Below are positions 1 through 7,098 of a stretch of 64,000 bases of DNA, piece after piece. Both the position numbers and the translations under genes were made by a program. Origin of the DNA: Phycisphaerales bacterium (GTDB lineage Bacteria > Planctomycetota > Phycisphaerae > Phycisphaerales > SM1A02). The stretch spans positions 1 to 64,000 of the forward strand of contig JAKVBV010000001.1 of assembly GCA_022446965.1 (NCBI GenBank), given 5' to 3'. Position 1 is the stretch's first letter; the number at the start of each line of letters is the position of its first letter. The notes beneath the pieces are model-generated. The model was not told the origin of the DNA and made no database searches. It worked only from the letters and a program-made list of their open reading frames with translations.

Positions 1-96
1 CAAGGCAGAAGGCGCGGCGAGAGACGGAATCCGGTGTTTGTGTCATGCCATCCATGCTAATTGACCATTGCCGTGGGGATCGGCCGATAGGAGGCT
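1..96. other. Left edge, no gene recognised
   Basis: The first 96 bases hold short open frames that run in from outside the window and stop at about 60 to 64. None gives a recognisable C-terminus. A purine-rich ATAGGAGG at 87-94 serves the next gene. Confidence 0.4.
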
Positions 97-618
97 GTGG
101 ACAGCGAGCATCAGACATCGCATCGCGGCGGCGGGCTGCTTGATCCAGGCTGGTGCTTCGTGCTGGCCGGATTGGCCCTTGTCGCGGCAGCCGTGCTGAT
201 TCCGGCCTGGCGGGATGTGGTCACCCTTGAACACACGGTCGCCACCTTGGAATCCCGCATCGAGCGGGCCCAGGCACGGCAACGAACCGGCCGTGAGGTG
301 CTGGAAGCGCTGCGAGCTGAGGATCCGGTGACGTGGCAACGGCTCGTGGCCTGGCAATGGAATCTGGTGCCATTGGGCGATGAGGCGATCATCCGTGAGC
401 GACATGATGGTGGCCTCGCCGGATGGGTGGATGCACGCACGGGCGAGGCGGCGGAAGTGCCAGCAGCGGTGCCAACTTCGATGGCCGAGCAGTTTGTGGC
501 ACCGCGTCTTCGCCCATGGGCAGTTGGCGTCGGTGGGCTGTGCCTGCTGATCGGCATCGTGGCACTGCCATTGCCTGGCCGAGGCGTCCGCACTCGCGTG
601 GTGGCTGAAACGGGCTGA
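97..618 (+). CDS. Small two-TM protein with coiled coil (FtsL/FtsB-like layout)
   Basis: This 173-residue protein is not recognised by family. It starts at a GTG with AGGAGG only two bases upstream, so the start is a little uncertain. A first membrane segment spans about residues 20-37. A charged helix at about 45-75, rich in Glu, Arg and Gln, could form a coiled coil. A second membrane segment lies at about 142-160. The TM plus coiled-coil N-terminus resembles divisome or septum-initiator proteins in layout, but the second TM does not fit that family. It probably sits in the inner membrane. A REP-type palindrome begins five bases after its stop codon. Confidence 0.6.
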   Translation: MDSEHQTSHRGGGLLDPGWCFVLAGLALVAAAVLIPAWRDVVTLEHTVATLESRIERAQARQRTGREVLEALRAEDPVTWQRLVAWQWNLVPLGDEAIIRERHDGGLAGWVDARTGEAAEVPAAVPTSMAEQFVAPRLRPWAVGVGGLCLLIGIVALPLPGRGVRTRVVAETG

Positions 619-622
619 TCCG

Positions 623-670
623 CCTGGGGTCAGACCCCAAATCTCGCGCTTTCGCGATCGCGACGCCATC
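623..670 (+). repeat. REP-type palindromic repeat, one-ended copy
   Basis: The sequence opens with the palindrome TGGGGTCAGACCCCA and continues into a GCGCTTTCGC stretch. About 47 bases match, with three differences, the reverse complement of 3343-3389. The far end found in the second copy is missing here, so this is a remnant or a single REP. Repeats of this kind are known companions of RAYT (Y1-type) transposases in many bacteria; no such gene is in the window. Confidence 0.75.
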
Positions 671-827
671 GTTAAACAACTGCAGCGGCTGACAGCACTG
701 CATGTGATCGGTGCAGAGCAGGTGAATGATGCGGGATGGCAGCCCACTTCTGCAGGAACGGCCTGCGTGGTCGGTTGGTGCGGGGGCCCTGTCGCCGCTG
801 AGCACTCTGCCAGCGCTGGGCCGTCGG
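671..827. other. Convergent intergenic stretch after REP
   Basis: About 157 bases lie between the repeat and the lexA stop codon. No hairpin with a T-run and no convincing gene was seen. Confidence 0.4.
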
Positions 828-1463
828 TCAGCCGTCGTATCGACGCATCACGCCGACCACGATGCCCTGTACTTGGACGTCGTCCACGATGATCGGCTCG
901 AAGTTAGGATTGGCTGGCTGCAGACGAATGCGGCCATCCTTCTCGCGGAACAGTGTCTTCAGTGTGGTCTCGCCATCAGGCAGGAGGGCAACAACACGCT
1001 GGCCGTCTCGGGCCGTGCTGGCCTGCCGCACGATGACGTAGTCGCCGTCGAGAATGCCCTCGTCCTGCATCGAAGCGCCTTCCACCTGCAACGCGAAGGT
1101 GGTGTCGGCCGCGCCTACCCGGGGGCCGAAGACAGCTTCGAGATCGAGCGTTTCATTCTGCTCGCATTTCTCAATGGGATAGCCCGCCGCAATGCGGCCG
1201 ACCAGGGGAAATCTTGTCGTGGCTTGCTCGTCAGGGAGCGGGGCGTCTTCAGCAATCGCTAAAGAGCGAGCCTTGTTCGCATCGCGAACCAGAACGCCCT
1301 TCTTGACCAGCGCGCCCACGTGTTCGAACACGGTGACCTTGCTGACGCCGAGGCTGTCGGCGAGTTCCTGCAGCGTCGGCGAATAGCCATGTGCGATTCG
1401 ATAGTCCCGAATTCGCGTGGCGATGTCCAGTTGCCGGGGCGTGAGATTTGTCGTTGGATTCAC
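828..1463 (-). CDS. lexA: LexA repressor (SOS response)
   Basis: LexA is the transcriptional repressor of the SOS regulon; RecA filaments trigger its self-cleavage. The 211-residue protein has an N-terminal winged-helix domain (PRQLDIATRIRDYR, then SPTLQELADSLGVSKVTVFEH) and a C-terminal S24 peptidase domain. The Ala-Gly cleavage pair is in GRIAAGYP, the catalytic Ser in VEGASMQD and the catalytic Lys in GETTLKTLF. I chose the GTG start at 1463 because GAGGAA lies eight bases upstream and the family homology begins here. A longer in-frame start at 1541 would add 26 residues without homology and has no Shine-Dalgarno sequence. A 16-base palindrome lies just upstream and may be its operator. 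Confidence 0.93.
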   Translation of the reverse strand: MNPTTNLTPRQLDIATRIRDYRIAHGYSPTLQELADSLGVSKVTVFEHVGALVKKGVLVRDANKARSLAIAEDAPLPDEQATTRFPLVGRIAAGYPIEKCEQNETLDLEAVFGPRVGAADTTFALQVEGASMQDEGILDGDYVIVRQASTARDGQRVVALLPDGETTLKTLFREKDGRIRLQPANPNFEPIIVDDVQVQGIVVGVMRRYDG

Positions 1464-1484
1464 TGTGCTGTTCCTCGTGTCGAT

Positions 1485-1500
1485 CGACCAGCGTTGGTCG
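1485..1500. promoter_or_regulatory. Candidate lexA operator palindrome
   Basis: CGACCAGCGTTGGTCG is a perfect CGACCA-N4-TGGTCG inverted repeat 22-37 bases upstream of the chosen lexA start codon. LexA normally represses its own gene, so this is a plausible autoregulatory box. I do not know the LexA motif of this lineage. Confidence 0.4.
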
Positions 1501-1984
1501 GGTACGACGTTGAATTGAGCGAGCGTGGGCTCTTGCGACATCGAGCTGCACGGCCGTGGGGGTGCAGGCGGCTAGGCCGGCGATCTGACGCAGGTGCCGT
1601 GTGCGTGCGGCGCGATCGCTGGCGGTCGGCATGGTGCGGCGGATCAGTCGATCGCCGCGGGGAATGACCTGGACAACGAAGTCGCCACCGGGCCCCAACT
1701 GCAGCAGCGGGCCATTGGATGGGCCGCCGCTGCAGGGGAGCGTCGTTGCGAGCGGTGACAGGTCGTGCCGGCACTCGCGTCCTTCCCGGTTCGGTCGTGA
1801 TGCCACCATGGCGATCGGTGTAGCGGGGCCAGTGTGCCGCAGGAGCACGCGGCACAGTGGCTGGAGCAGCATCCTCCAGATGGAGGGGGCTGATCCATGG
1901 GTGTCTACAAGATCTTGTGGGTGTCGCATGTGAATCGTTGGCATCTCGTCCGGTCCTGTCGTTGTCCTTGCGTTTTCTTTCGAC
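1501..1984. other. Region between lexA and the aminotransferase, no confident gene
   Basis: No product is recognised here. On the minus strand a frame with start codons at 1937 and 1919 reads through with codons rich in G/C at third positions. It does not stop until 1249, deep inside lexA, so it would need a 215-base same-strand overlap. It may be a decayed or frameshifted gene, or chance. Confidence 0.35.
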
Positions 1985-1990
1985 AGGCTA

Positions 1991-2050
1991 GTTCGGTAAA
2001 CATTAGGGTAACACCAACCGAACGGCAAGTTTTTTCGGTTGATGTTCGGT
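1991..2050. promoter_or_regulatory. AT-rich intergenic region with repeated TTCGGT motif
   Basis: The motif GTTCGGT occurs at 1991-1997 and 2044-2050, its complement ACCGAAC at 2017-2023, and TTCGGTT at 2034-2040. These sit in a stretch clearly richer in A/T than its surroundings, upstream of the aminotransferase and divergent from lexA. Four copies in 60 bases look like operator sites for a dimeric regulator. The regulator is unknown. Confidence 0.4.
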
Positions 2051-2055
2051 ATTGC

Positions 2056-3285
2056 ATGCTGGAGGGCGTTTCAGGATGCTCTTCGCCCATGGCTGCACCT
2101 TCGATTCCTTCTCCGCTTCCGTGTTTGGGCCGCCACCGCGCCTGGCAGTTGGATCCGTCCTGGGCCTTTCTGAATCACGGCAGCTTTGGGGCCAGACCAG
2201 TGGCGGTGTCGCGGGTGCAAGACTCGCATCGGCGGGCGTTCGAGCGGCATCCCATTCGCGTACTGGACGACGAGCTGATGCAACCCATGATGGAGTCCAC
2301 CCTCGAGGCCGTGGCAGGCTTTCTTGGTGTGGATCCAGCGGGATTGGTGTTCGTGCCGAACGTGACCGATGCTATCGCAGCGGTGCTGGGCTCAATGTCA
2401 TTCAAACGCGGCGACGAAATCCTGAGCACGACCCACGCCTACGGCGCGGTGCAACGAGCCATGGAGGCCACTGCGAAGATGCATGGTGCCAAGGCGGTGT
2501 TTGCGTCCGTGCCGTGTCCTGTGCAGTCGATGGAAGAGGTGGAAGCGTGCGTGCTTGATGCAGTGACGCCACGCACACGCCTGGCCATCATTGACCAGAT
2601 CACGTCGCCAACGGCACTTCGCTTTGATGTCGACCGACTGACACGTTTGCTCAAACGACGTGGAGTGGATGTGCTTGTGGATGGTGCCCATGCTGCAGGC
2701 ATGCTGCATCGTCCAGTGACCACGTCAGCGCACTGGTGGACCAGCAATCTGCACAAATGGGGCCTATCGCCGGTGGGTTGCGGGGTGCTGTACACACATC
2801 CATCGCGGCGCGGCATCACTCGGCCAACGGCGATCAGCCACATGCACTTCAAGGGGTACCAGCAGGCCTTCGGCTGGCAAGGCACCCGTGATGTCACGCC
2901 GTGGTACACGGCGCCATGTGCCATCGACTGGGTCAAGGCACGTGAGGGCTGGGCGGCCCTGCGACGGTACAACACGCAGTTGTCTCGCTGGACTGCCCGC
3001 ACACTCTGTGATGCGTGGGGCGGTTCCGTGGCCGGCCCGGCCTCGATGCGTAAGGGTGTGTCGATGGTCACGGTTGAACTGCCTAGGGCTGCTGCACGCT
3101 GGCGGGTGCCTAATCGGCTGCGCGATGCCCTAGCGGATCGCTTCAAGGTGGAAGTGCCCATCTGGAATGACGGGCCACGCTGGTGGTTGCGGGTGTCGTG
3201 CCAGGCCTATGTCCGACCGAAGCACGTGCATCGGTTGGTCGACGCGGTCGATGCACTCCTCTTAGGGGTCATACCCCAACGGTGA
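2056..3285 (+). CDS. Class V aminotransferase (isopenicillin N epimerase-like)
   Basis: This is a PLP-dependent fold-type I enzyme, 409 residues from this start. The N-terminal FLNHGSFGA and the central region with DGAHAAGM (Asp and His contacting PLP) followed by SNLHKWG, which holds the Schiff-base lysine, place it in the isopenicillin N epimerase/cysteine desulfurase-like group. The substrate cannot be told. The start is uncertain: 2056 and 2089 are both in frame without a clear Shine-Dalgarno sequence. An upstream ATG at 1897 has GGAGGGGG well placed, but would add 53 residues without homology encoded by an AT-rich, promoter-like stretch. The last codons and the stop are supplied by a palindromic repeat that begins at 3262. 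Confidence 0.8.
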   Translation: MLEGVSGCSSPMAAPSIPSPLPCLGRHRAWQLDPSWAFLNHGSFGARPVAVSRVQDSHRRAFERHPIRVLDDELMQPMMESTLEAVAGFLGVDPAGLVFVPNVTDAIAAVLGSMSFKRGDEILSTTHAYGAVQRAMEATAKMHGAKAVFASVPCPVQSMEEVEACVLDAVTPRTRLAIIDQITSPTALRFDVDRLTRLLKRRGVDVLVDGAHAAGMLHRPVTTSAHWWTSNLHKWGLSPVGCGVLYTHPSRRGITRPTAISHMHFKGYQQAFGWQGTRDVTPWYTAPCAIDWVKAREGWAALRRYNTQLSRWTARTLCDAWGGSVAGPASMRKGVSMVTVELPRAAARWRVPNRLRDALADRFKVEVPIWNDGPRWWLRVSCQAYVRPKHVHRLVDAVDALLLGVIPQR

Positions 3286-3389
3286 GATTCGGCAAAAGCA
3301 CGATCGTGCAAGAAGCGGTGAAGTTGCGCGCAATAGGCCGCCGAAGGCGTCGAGATCGCGAAAGCGCGAGATTTGGGCTCTGACCCCAA
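3262..3389. repeat. REPIN/MITE-like element with inverted palindromic ends
   Basis: The 128-base element runs from TTAGGGGTCATACCCCAA to TTGGGCTCTGACCCCAA. The right end, reverse complemented, closely matches the left end, so the two REP-like palindromes face each other as in REPINs. The right half matches the repeat at 623-670. The left end overlaps the aminotransferase gene and encodes its last residues and stop codon. It is non-coding otherwise. Confidence 0.7.
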
Positions 3390-3392
3390 GGG

Positions 3393-4136
3393 TTAGGGCA
3401 CGCGGACGATCAGCAGATCAGTGCCCGACAACTGCCGCCGGGCTGCGGCGGCGGCCGTGCGGGAATCGAACGCACCCAAATGTACCAGCCACAAATCGCC
3501 CGACGCCCGCTCGCTGTGGTGGACCCGCGGCGCACCGAGGCCGGCACGCGTTGCACGGCTGTTCAACGACCGCCGCTGCGCATCGGCGCTCGATCGACTT
3601 GTGAACGCGCCTGCTTGCAATGTCCAGGCGCCGGTGGACGGCACGGCATCGGAGCCATTCAATCGGTGGGCCCATGCCGCTGCAGCCTGCTCGTCACCGG
3701 TGGCCTTGAGCGTCGACACGGCCGCGGTTGCGGTGTCATGTTGCTCATCCGGGCTCAGTCCGGGCCAAGCCCGCTGCCAGTGGGCGACGGCGCCATCCAC
3801 ATTGCCAGCTCGACGATCGAGTTCGCCAAGCATCGCCTCGGCCCGAGCGCTCACATGCGGGTCGCTGGACAACGTCGCCTCCGACAACCATCGCCCCGCC
3901 GCAGCCTCCTGGCCAGTCTGGCGAAGCGCCGACATGCCAGCGACATACGCCGCCTGCGCCTTGGCATTGCCCGACGATTGTCCGGCCACGGTGGACGCCA
4001 TGGCTTGCGAGGTGGCGTACAGGCCACGGTCGTACCGATTCATGGCGTCTGCGAGGCCGGCACGTTTGGGGCCACACCCCGCGAGCAGAAGCATCGTCGT
4101 CAAGGCAGAAAGGACGCATGGCATGGAGGTGGGCAT
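3393..4136 (-). CDS. SPOR-domain lipoprotein
   Basis: This 247-residue envelope protein has a short signal peptide with a lipobox (MLLLAGCG), so it is probably lipidated at about residue 21. The middle (about 30-165) is Ala-rich and helical with a TPR-like character. The C-terminus (about 172-247) is a SPOR domain, starting WTLQAGAFTSRSSADA and ending near LWLVHLGAFDS. SPOR domains bind denuded peptidoglycan glycan strands at division sites. Start codons at 4136 and 4124 are both possible. It is divergent from the acyl-CoA ligase and its stop lies just after the repeat element. Confidence 0.82.
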   Translation of the reverse strand: MPTSMPCVLSALTTMLLLAGCGPKRAGLADAMNRYDRGLYATSQAMASTVAGQSSGNAKAQAAYVAGMSALRQTGQEAAAGRWLSEATLSSDPHVSARAEAMLGELDRRAGNVDGAVAHWQRAWPGLSPDEQHDTATAAVSTLKATGDEQAAAAWAHRLNGSDAVPSTGAWTLQAGAFTSRSSADAQRRSLNSRATRAGLGAPRVHHSERASGDLWLVHLGAFDSRTAAAAARRQLSGTDLLIVRVP

Positions 4137-4170
4137 GTGGCCTGCCACGATACACTTGGAGCACCTGCTC

Positions 4171-5658
4171 ATGCGACTTGTGGACACCATCATGCGCGCC
4201 TGGCTCCACCATCCGTTTCGCACGGTGATGGTCGATGATCAGCAGACGTGGAAGGGCATCAAGGCCTGGGCGGCCGCTCGTCATATCGCCAAGGTGATCG
4301 AGAAGACCTCCGGGCAGCCGCGCATCGGCGTCATGCTGCCCACCTCCGGGGCCACGGTGGCCAGTTTCGCCGCCACCTGGTTGCTCGGCCGCACCGTAGT
4401 GCCGCTGAACTACCTCTTTGCCCGCGAAGAGCTCGAGTACGTCATCCGCCACGCCGAACTCGACGCCGTCGTCACCGCCACGCCGATGCTCAAGCACTTC
4501 GGCGAGCTCCCCGAAGGCGTGACGCCGATCAAATTGGATGAGCAGCGATTTGGCCCCATTCCGCCCATGTTCAAGCCGCTCAAGCGGCGGGACGACCATG
4601 TCGCGGTGATTCTGTACACCTCGGGCACGTCGGGCAAGCCAAAGGGCGTGATGCTCACGTGTGCCAACATTATGGCCAACGTCGAGCAGGTGCGCAACTG
4701 GATCGACTTCACGCCCAAGGACTGCTTCGTGAGCGCCTTGCCGCAGTTTCACAGCTTCGGATTCACGGCCATGTCGGTGTTGCCGGCGATCGTGGGATGC
4801 AAGGCGGTCTACACCGCACGATTCAACGCGAAGAAGATCATCAACCTTATCAAGGACCACCAGGCCACCACCTTTCTGGCGATCCCGTCGATGTACGCGG
4901 CGCTACTGCACGCCAAGTCGGCCACGCCCGAACACTTCGCCTCGCTGCGATTCATGGCCAGCGGCGGTGAGCCGTTGCCCGATGCGGTGTACGAGGGCTA
5001 CAAGGAACGCTTCGGTATTCGCCTGTGTGAGGGCTTCGGCATGACCGAGACGTCGCCCGCCACCCATATGTGCCGCCCGCACGAAGAACGTCGCGGCACC
5101 GTGGGCAAGCCCATCGATGGCGTCGAACAACGCATCATCAATGAGTCGGGCAATGCGGTGGGGCCCAACGTCGACGGCGAGCTGCAACTGCGTGGCCCCA
5201 ACATCATGGCCGGCTATTTCAAGGATCCCGAAGCCACGGCGGCCGCGATCGTGGATGGTGGCTGGATGCGCACCGGCGACATGGCCCGCGCCGACGAAGA
5301 AGGCTTCACCTCGATCACCGGTCGCATCAAGGAGATGCTCATCATCGGTGGTGAGAATGTCTTCCCGCGAGAAATCGAAGAGGTGCTCATTCGGCACGAG
5401 GATGTCGCGCTCGCAGCGGTGATCGGCATGCAAGATCCATCCCGCGGCGAAGTGGCTCTGGCCTTTGTGGAGCCCATTCCTGGTACGTCACCCGATCCGC
5501 AGGAATTGCGCACATTCTGTCGCGATGCGCTCGCTGGATACAAGGTGCCCCGCGAGATTCGCGTCATCGAGGAACTACCCAAGGGCGCCACTGGCAAGGT
5601 GCAACGGCGTGCCCTGACCGCCGACACCGGGCTTGCCGAGTCGACGACCGACATATGA
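4171..5658 (+). CDS. AMP-forming acyl-CoA ligase
   Basis: This 495-residue ANL-superfamily enzyme activates a carboxylic acid (probably a fatty acid) with ATP to an acyl-AMP and transfers it to CoA. The P-loop-like motif YTSGTSGKPKG begins near residue 147, and GFGMTETSP follows near 290. The hinge and C-terminal lid are seen in TGDMARADEEGFTSITGR, with the catalytic lysine in PKGATGKVQRR. The N-terminal region resembles the ligase part of Aas/FadD-like proteins. The ATG at 4171 has GGAG nine bases upstream; the frame is open further upstream but without homology. It precedes mqnD by 31 bases, probably in one transcript. Confidence 0.9.
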   Translation: MRLVDTIMRAWLHHPFRTVMVDDQQTWKGIKAWAAARHIAKVIEKTSGQPRIGVMLPTSGATVASFAATWLLGRTVVPLNYLFAREELEYVIRHAELDAVVTATPMLKHFGELPEGVTPIKLDEQRFGPIPPMFKPLKRRDDHVAVILYTSGTSGKPKGVMLTCANIMANVEQVRNWIDFTPKDCFVSALPQFHSFGFTAMSVLPAIVGCKAVYTARFNAKKIINLIKDHQATTFLAIPSMYAALLHAKSATPEHFASLRFMASGGEPLPDAVYEGYKERFGIRLCEGFGMTETSPATHMCRPHEERRGTVGKPIDGVEQRIINESGNAVGPNVDGELQLRGPNIMAGYFKDPEATAAAIVDGGWMRTGDMARADEEGFTSITGRIKEMLIIGGENVFPREIEEVLIRHEDVALAAVIGMQDPSRGEVALAFVEPIPGTSPDPQELRTFCRDALAGYKVPREIRVIEELPKGATGKVQRRALTADTGLAESTTDI

Positions 5659-5689
5659 ACCGCTGCTGCCGCGCACGAGTGATGTCATC

Positions 5690-6622
5690 ATGACCAACCC
5701 GCTGCATCTCACACTCGGGCACAGCCCCGACCCGGACGACGCCTTCATGTGGTGGCCACTGGTGGGCATCGATGGCACCGGGCCGGCCATCGATACCGGC
5801 CGGTTCACATTCGATCTGGTTACCGACGACATCGAAACCCTCAACGCTCGTGCGCTGCGTGGCAATCTGGACATCACTGCCATCAGCATTGCGCACTACC
5901 CAGCCGTGCACGATGCGTACGTCCTCACGGCGTGCGGCGCCAGCGTGGGTGATGGTTACGGGCCCAAGCTCGTCACTGCACATCCGACCACTGTTGACAA
6001 CCTGCGCGAAGCACGTCCAGTGATTGCCGTGCCGGGCGAACACACCACGGCGCTGGCCACCACCAAGCTGCTGCTCGGGGCCGATCTGCAGTGGGAGGCC
6101 ATCGATTTTGAAACCATCCCTGATGCGGTTCGCGAGGGCCGCTTTGACGCAGGCGTCGTGATTCATGAAGGCCAACTGACCTTCGCCGACAGCGGGTTGC
6201 ATCTGGTGGAAGATCTTGGCGCATGGTGGCAGCGAGAACACGGGTTGCCGCTGCCACTGGGCGGCAATGCCGCCAAGCGCGACATCGACCAACGCGGCGG
6301 TGCGGGCACGCTGGCGTTGCTGGCGCTGGTGCTGCGACGCAGCGTGGAACACGCCATGGCCAATCGCGAGACGTCATTGGCATGGGCGCAGCAGTTTGGT
6401 CGCGGCATCGATCTGGCCACCGCCGACACGTTCGTCGAGATGTACGTGAACCGGTGGACGCTGGACTTTGGTCCCCAGGGCCGAGCCGCGTTGCGTGGCT
6501 TTCTTGACGCCGTGCATGCCAGCGGAGGGCCCGATCCTGGGTCGATCGACATCGTCGCCCCAGCTGACATTCTCGGGCAGGCAGGCGATACGCTGGACAG
6601 CGTCCCCGGAGCATCTGCATGA
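5690..6622 (+). CDS. mqnD: MqnD, 1,4-dihydroxy-6-naphthoate synthase
   Basis: This enzyme of the futalosine route to menaquinone converts cyclic dehypoxanthine futalosine to 1,4-dihydroxy-6-naphthoate. The 310-residue protein has the periplasmic-binding-protein-like fold of the MqnA/MqnD family: LTLGHSPDPDDAFMWWPL at the N-terminus, an ITAISIAHYP segment and a VIHEGQLTF segment. The DPDDAFM start and the GQLTF motif favour MqnD over MqnA. Its presence implies menaquinone-based respiration, in keeping with the sdhCAB genes further on. The stop overlaps the start of the next gene (ATGA). Confidence 0.88.
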   Translation: MTNPLHLTLGHSPDPDDAFMWWPLVGIDGTGPAIDTGRFTFDLVTDDIETLNARALRGNLDITAISIAHYPAVHDAYVLTACGASVGDGYGPKLVTAHPTTVDNLREARPVIAVPGEHTTALATTKLLLGADLQWEAIDFETIPDAVREGRFDAGVVIHEGQLTFADSGLHLVEDLGAWWQREHGLPLPLGGNAAKRDIDQRGGAGTLALLALVLRRSVEHAMANRETSLAWAQQFGRGIDLATADTFVEMYVNRWTLDFGPQGRAALRGFLDAVHASGGPDPGSIDIVAPADILGQAGDTLDSVPGASA

Positions 6623-7098
6623 GTCAACTGCCACCACAAACAGCCCACGGATCGAGTTTCTCCGTGCCCATGGTGCGGCAGTTCAGCATCTTTCTTGAGA
6701 ACCGAGTCGGTCGGTTGGTCGACGTGCTTCGCGATTTCGACGAGGCCGATGACGTGGGCGTGCATGGGCTGGCCGTGTTGGAAGCATCCGACTTCGCAGT
6801 GGTGCGGTTCATTCCCGACAACGCCGATGCCACGCGCATTCTGCTGCGAGATCGTGGCACCGCGTTCGCTGAGATCCAACTGATCGTGTGTGAGTTGGCG
6901 CCCGACCGCGGACTGTCGAAGCTCTGCCAGTTTCTACTGGGCGCTGAACTGAACATTCAGTTCATGTACCCCTTGATGGGGGACAACGAGGACTTCGGTC
7001 CTCGCATGGCCATCTGCTGCGATGACAACGTCTTCGCCGGGCAGATCCTGCTTCGCAAGGGATTCCGCCTGATGGGCGCCGAAGACCTCCGCGGCTAG
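6619..7098 (+). CDS. ACT-domain protein
   Basis: This 159-residue protein probably contains two ACT-like units (about 18-90 and 92-158). The first begins VRQFSIFLENRVGRLVDVL, a typical first strand and helix of amino-acid-binding regulatory domains. There is no catalytic domain. Such proteins are often labelled acetolactate synthase small-subunit-like, but a role in branched-chain amino acid synthesis is not shown by the neighbours. It overlaps mqnD by four bases. Its stop codon overlaps the stop of the convergent gene on the other strand. Confidence 0.75.
   Translation: MSQLPPQTAHGSSFSVPMVRQFSIFLENRVGRLVDVLRDFDEADDVGVHGLAVLEASDFAVVRFIPDNADATRILLRDRGTAFAEIQLIVCELAPDRGLSKLCQFLLGAELNIQFMYPLMGDNEDFGPRMAICCDDNVFAGQILLRKGFRLMGAEDLRG

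Noticed and set aside
671-827. Transposase remnant after the REP copy
   Set aside because: The short open reading has no recognisable transposase motif.
1464-1541. Longer LexA N-terminus from ATG at 1541
   Set aside because: The added 26 residues fit no LexA, there is no ribosome-binding site, and the palindromic candidate operator would fall inside the coding sequence.
1249-1919. Minus-strand frame upstream of and overlapping lexA, with GC-rich third positions
   Set aside because: It has no homology I recognise, no Shine-Dalgarno sequence, and would overlap lexA on the same strand by about 215 bases, which is very unusual.
1897-2055. Aminotransferase start at 1897 with a good Shine-Dalgarno sequence
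   Set aside because: The extra residues are unlike any family member and are encoded by AT-rich, promoter-like sequence.
3421-4170. N-terminal extension of the acyl-CoA ligase frame
   Set aside because: It runs antisense through the SPOR lipoprotein gene; family homology begins at 4171.
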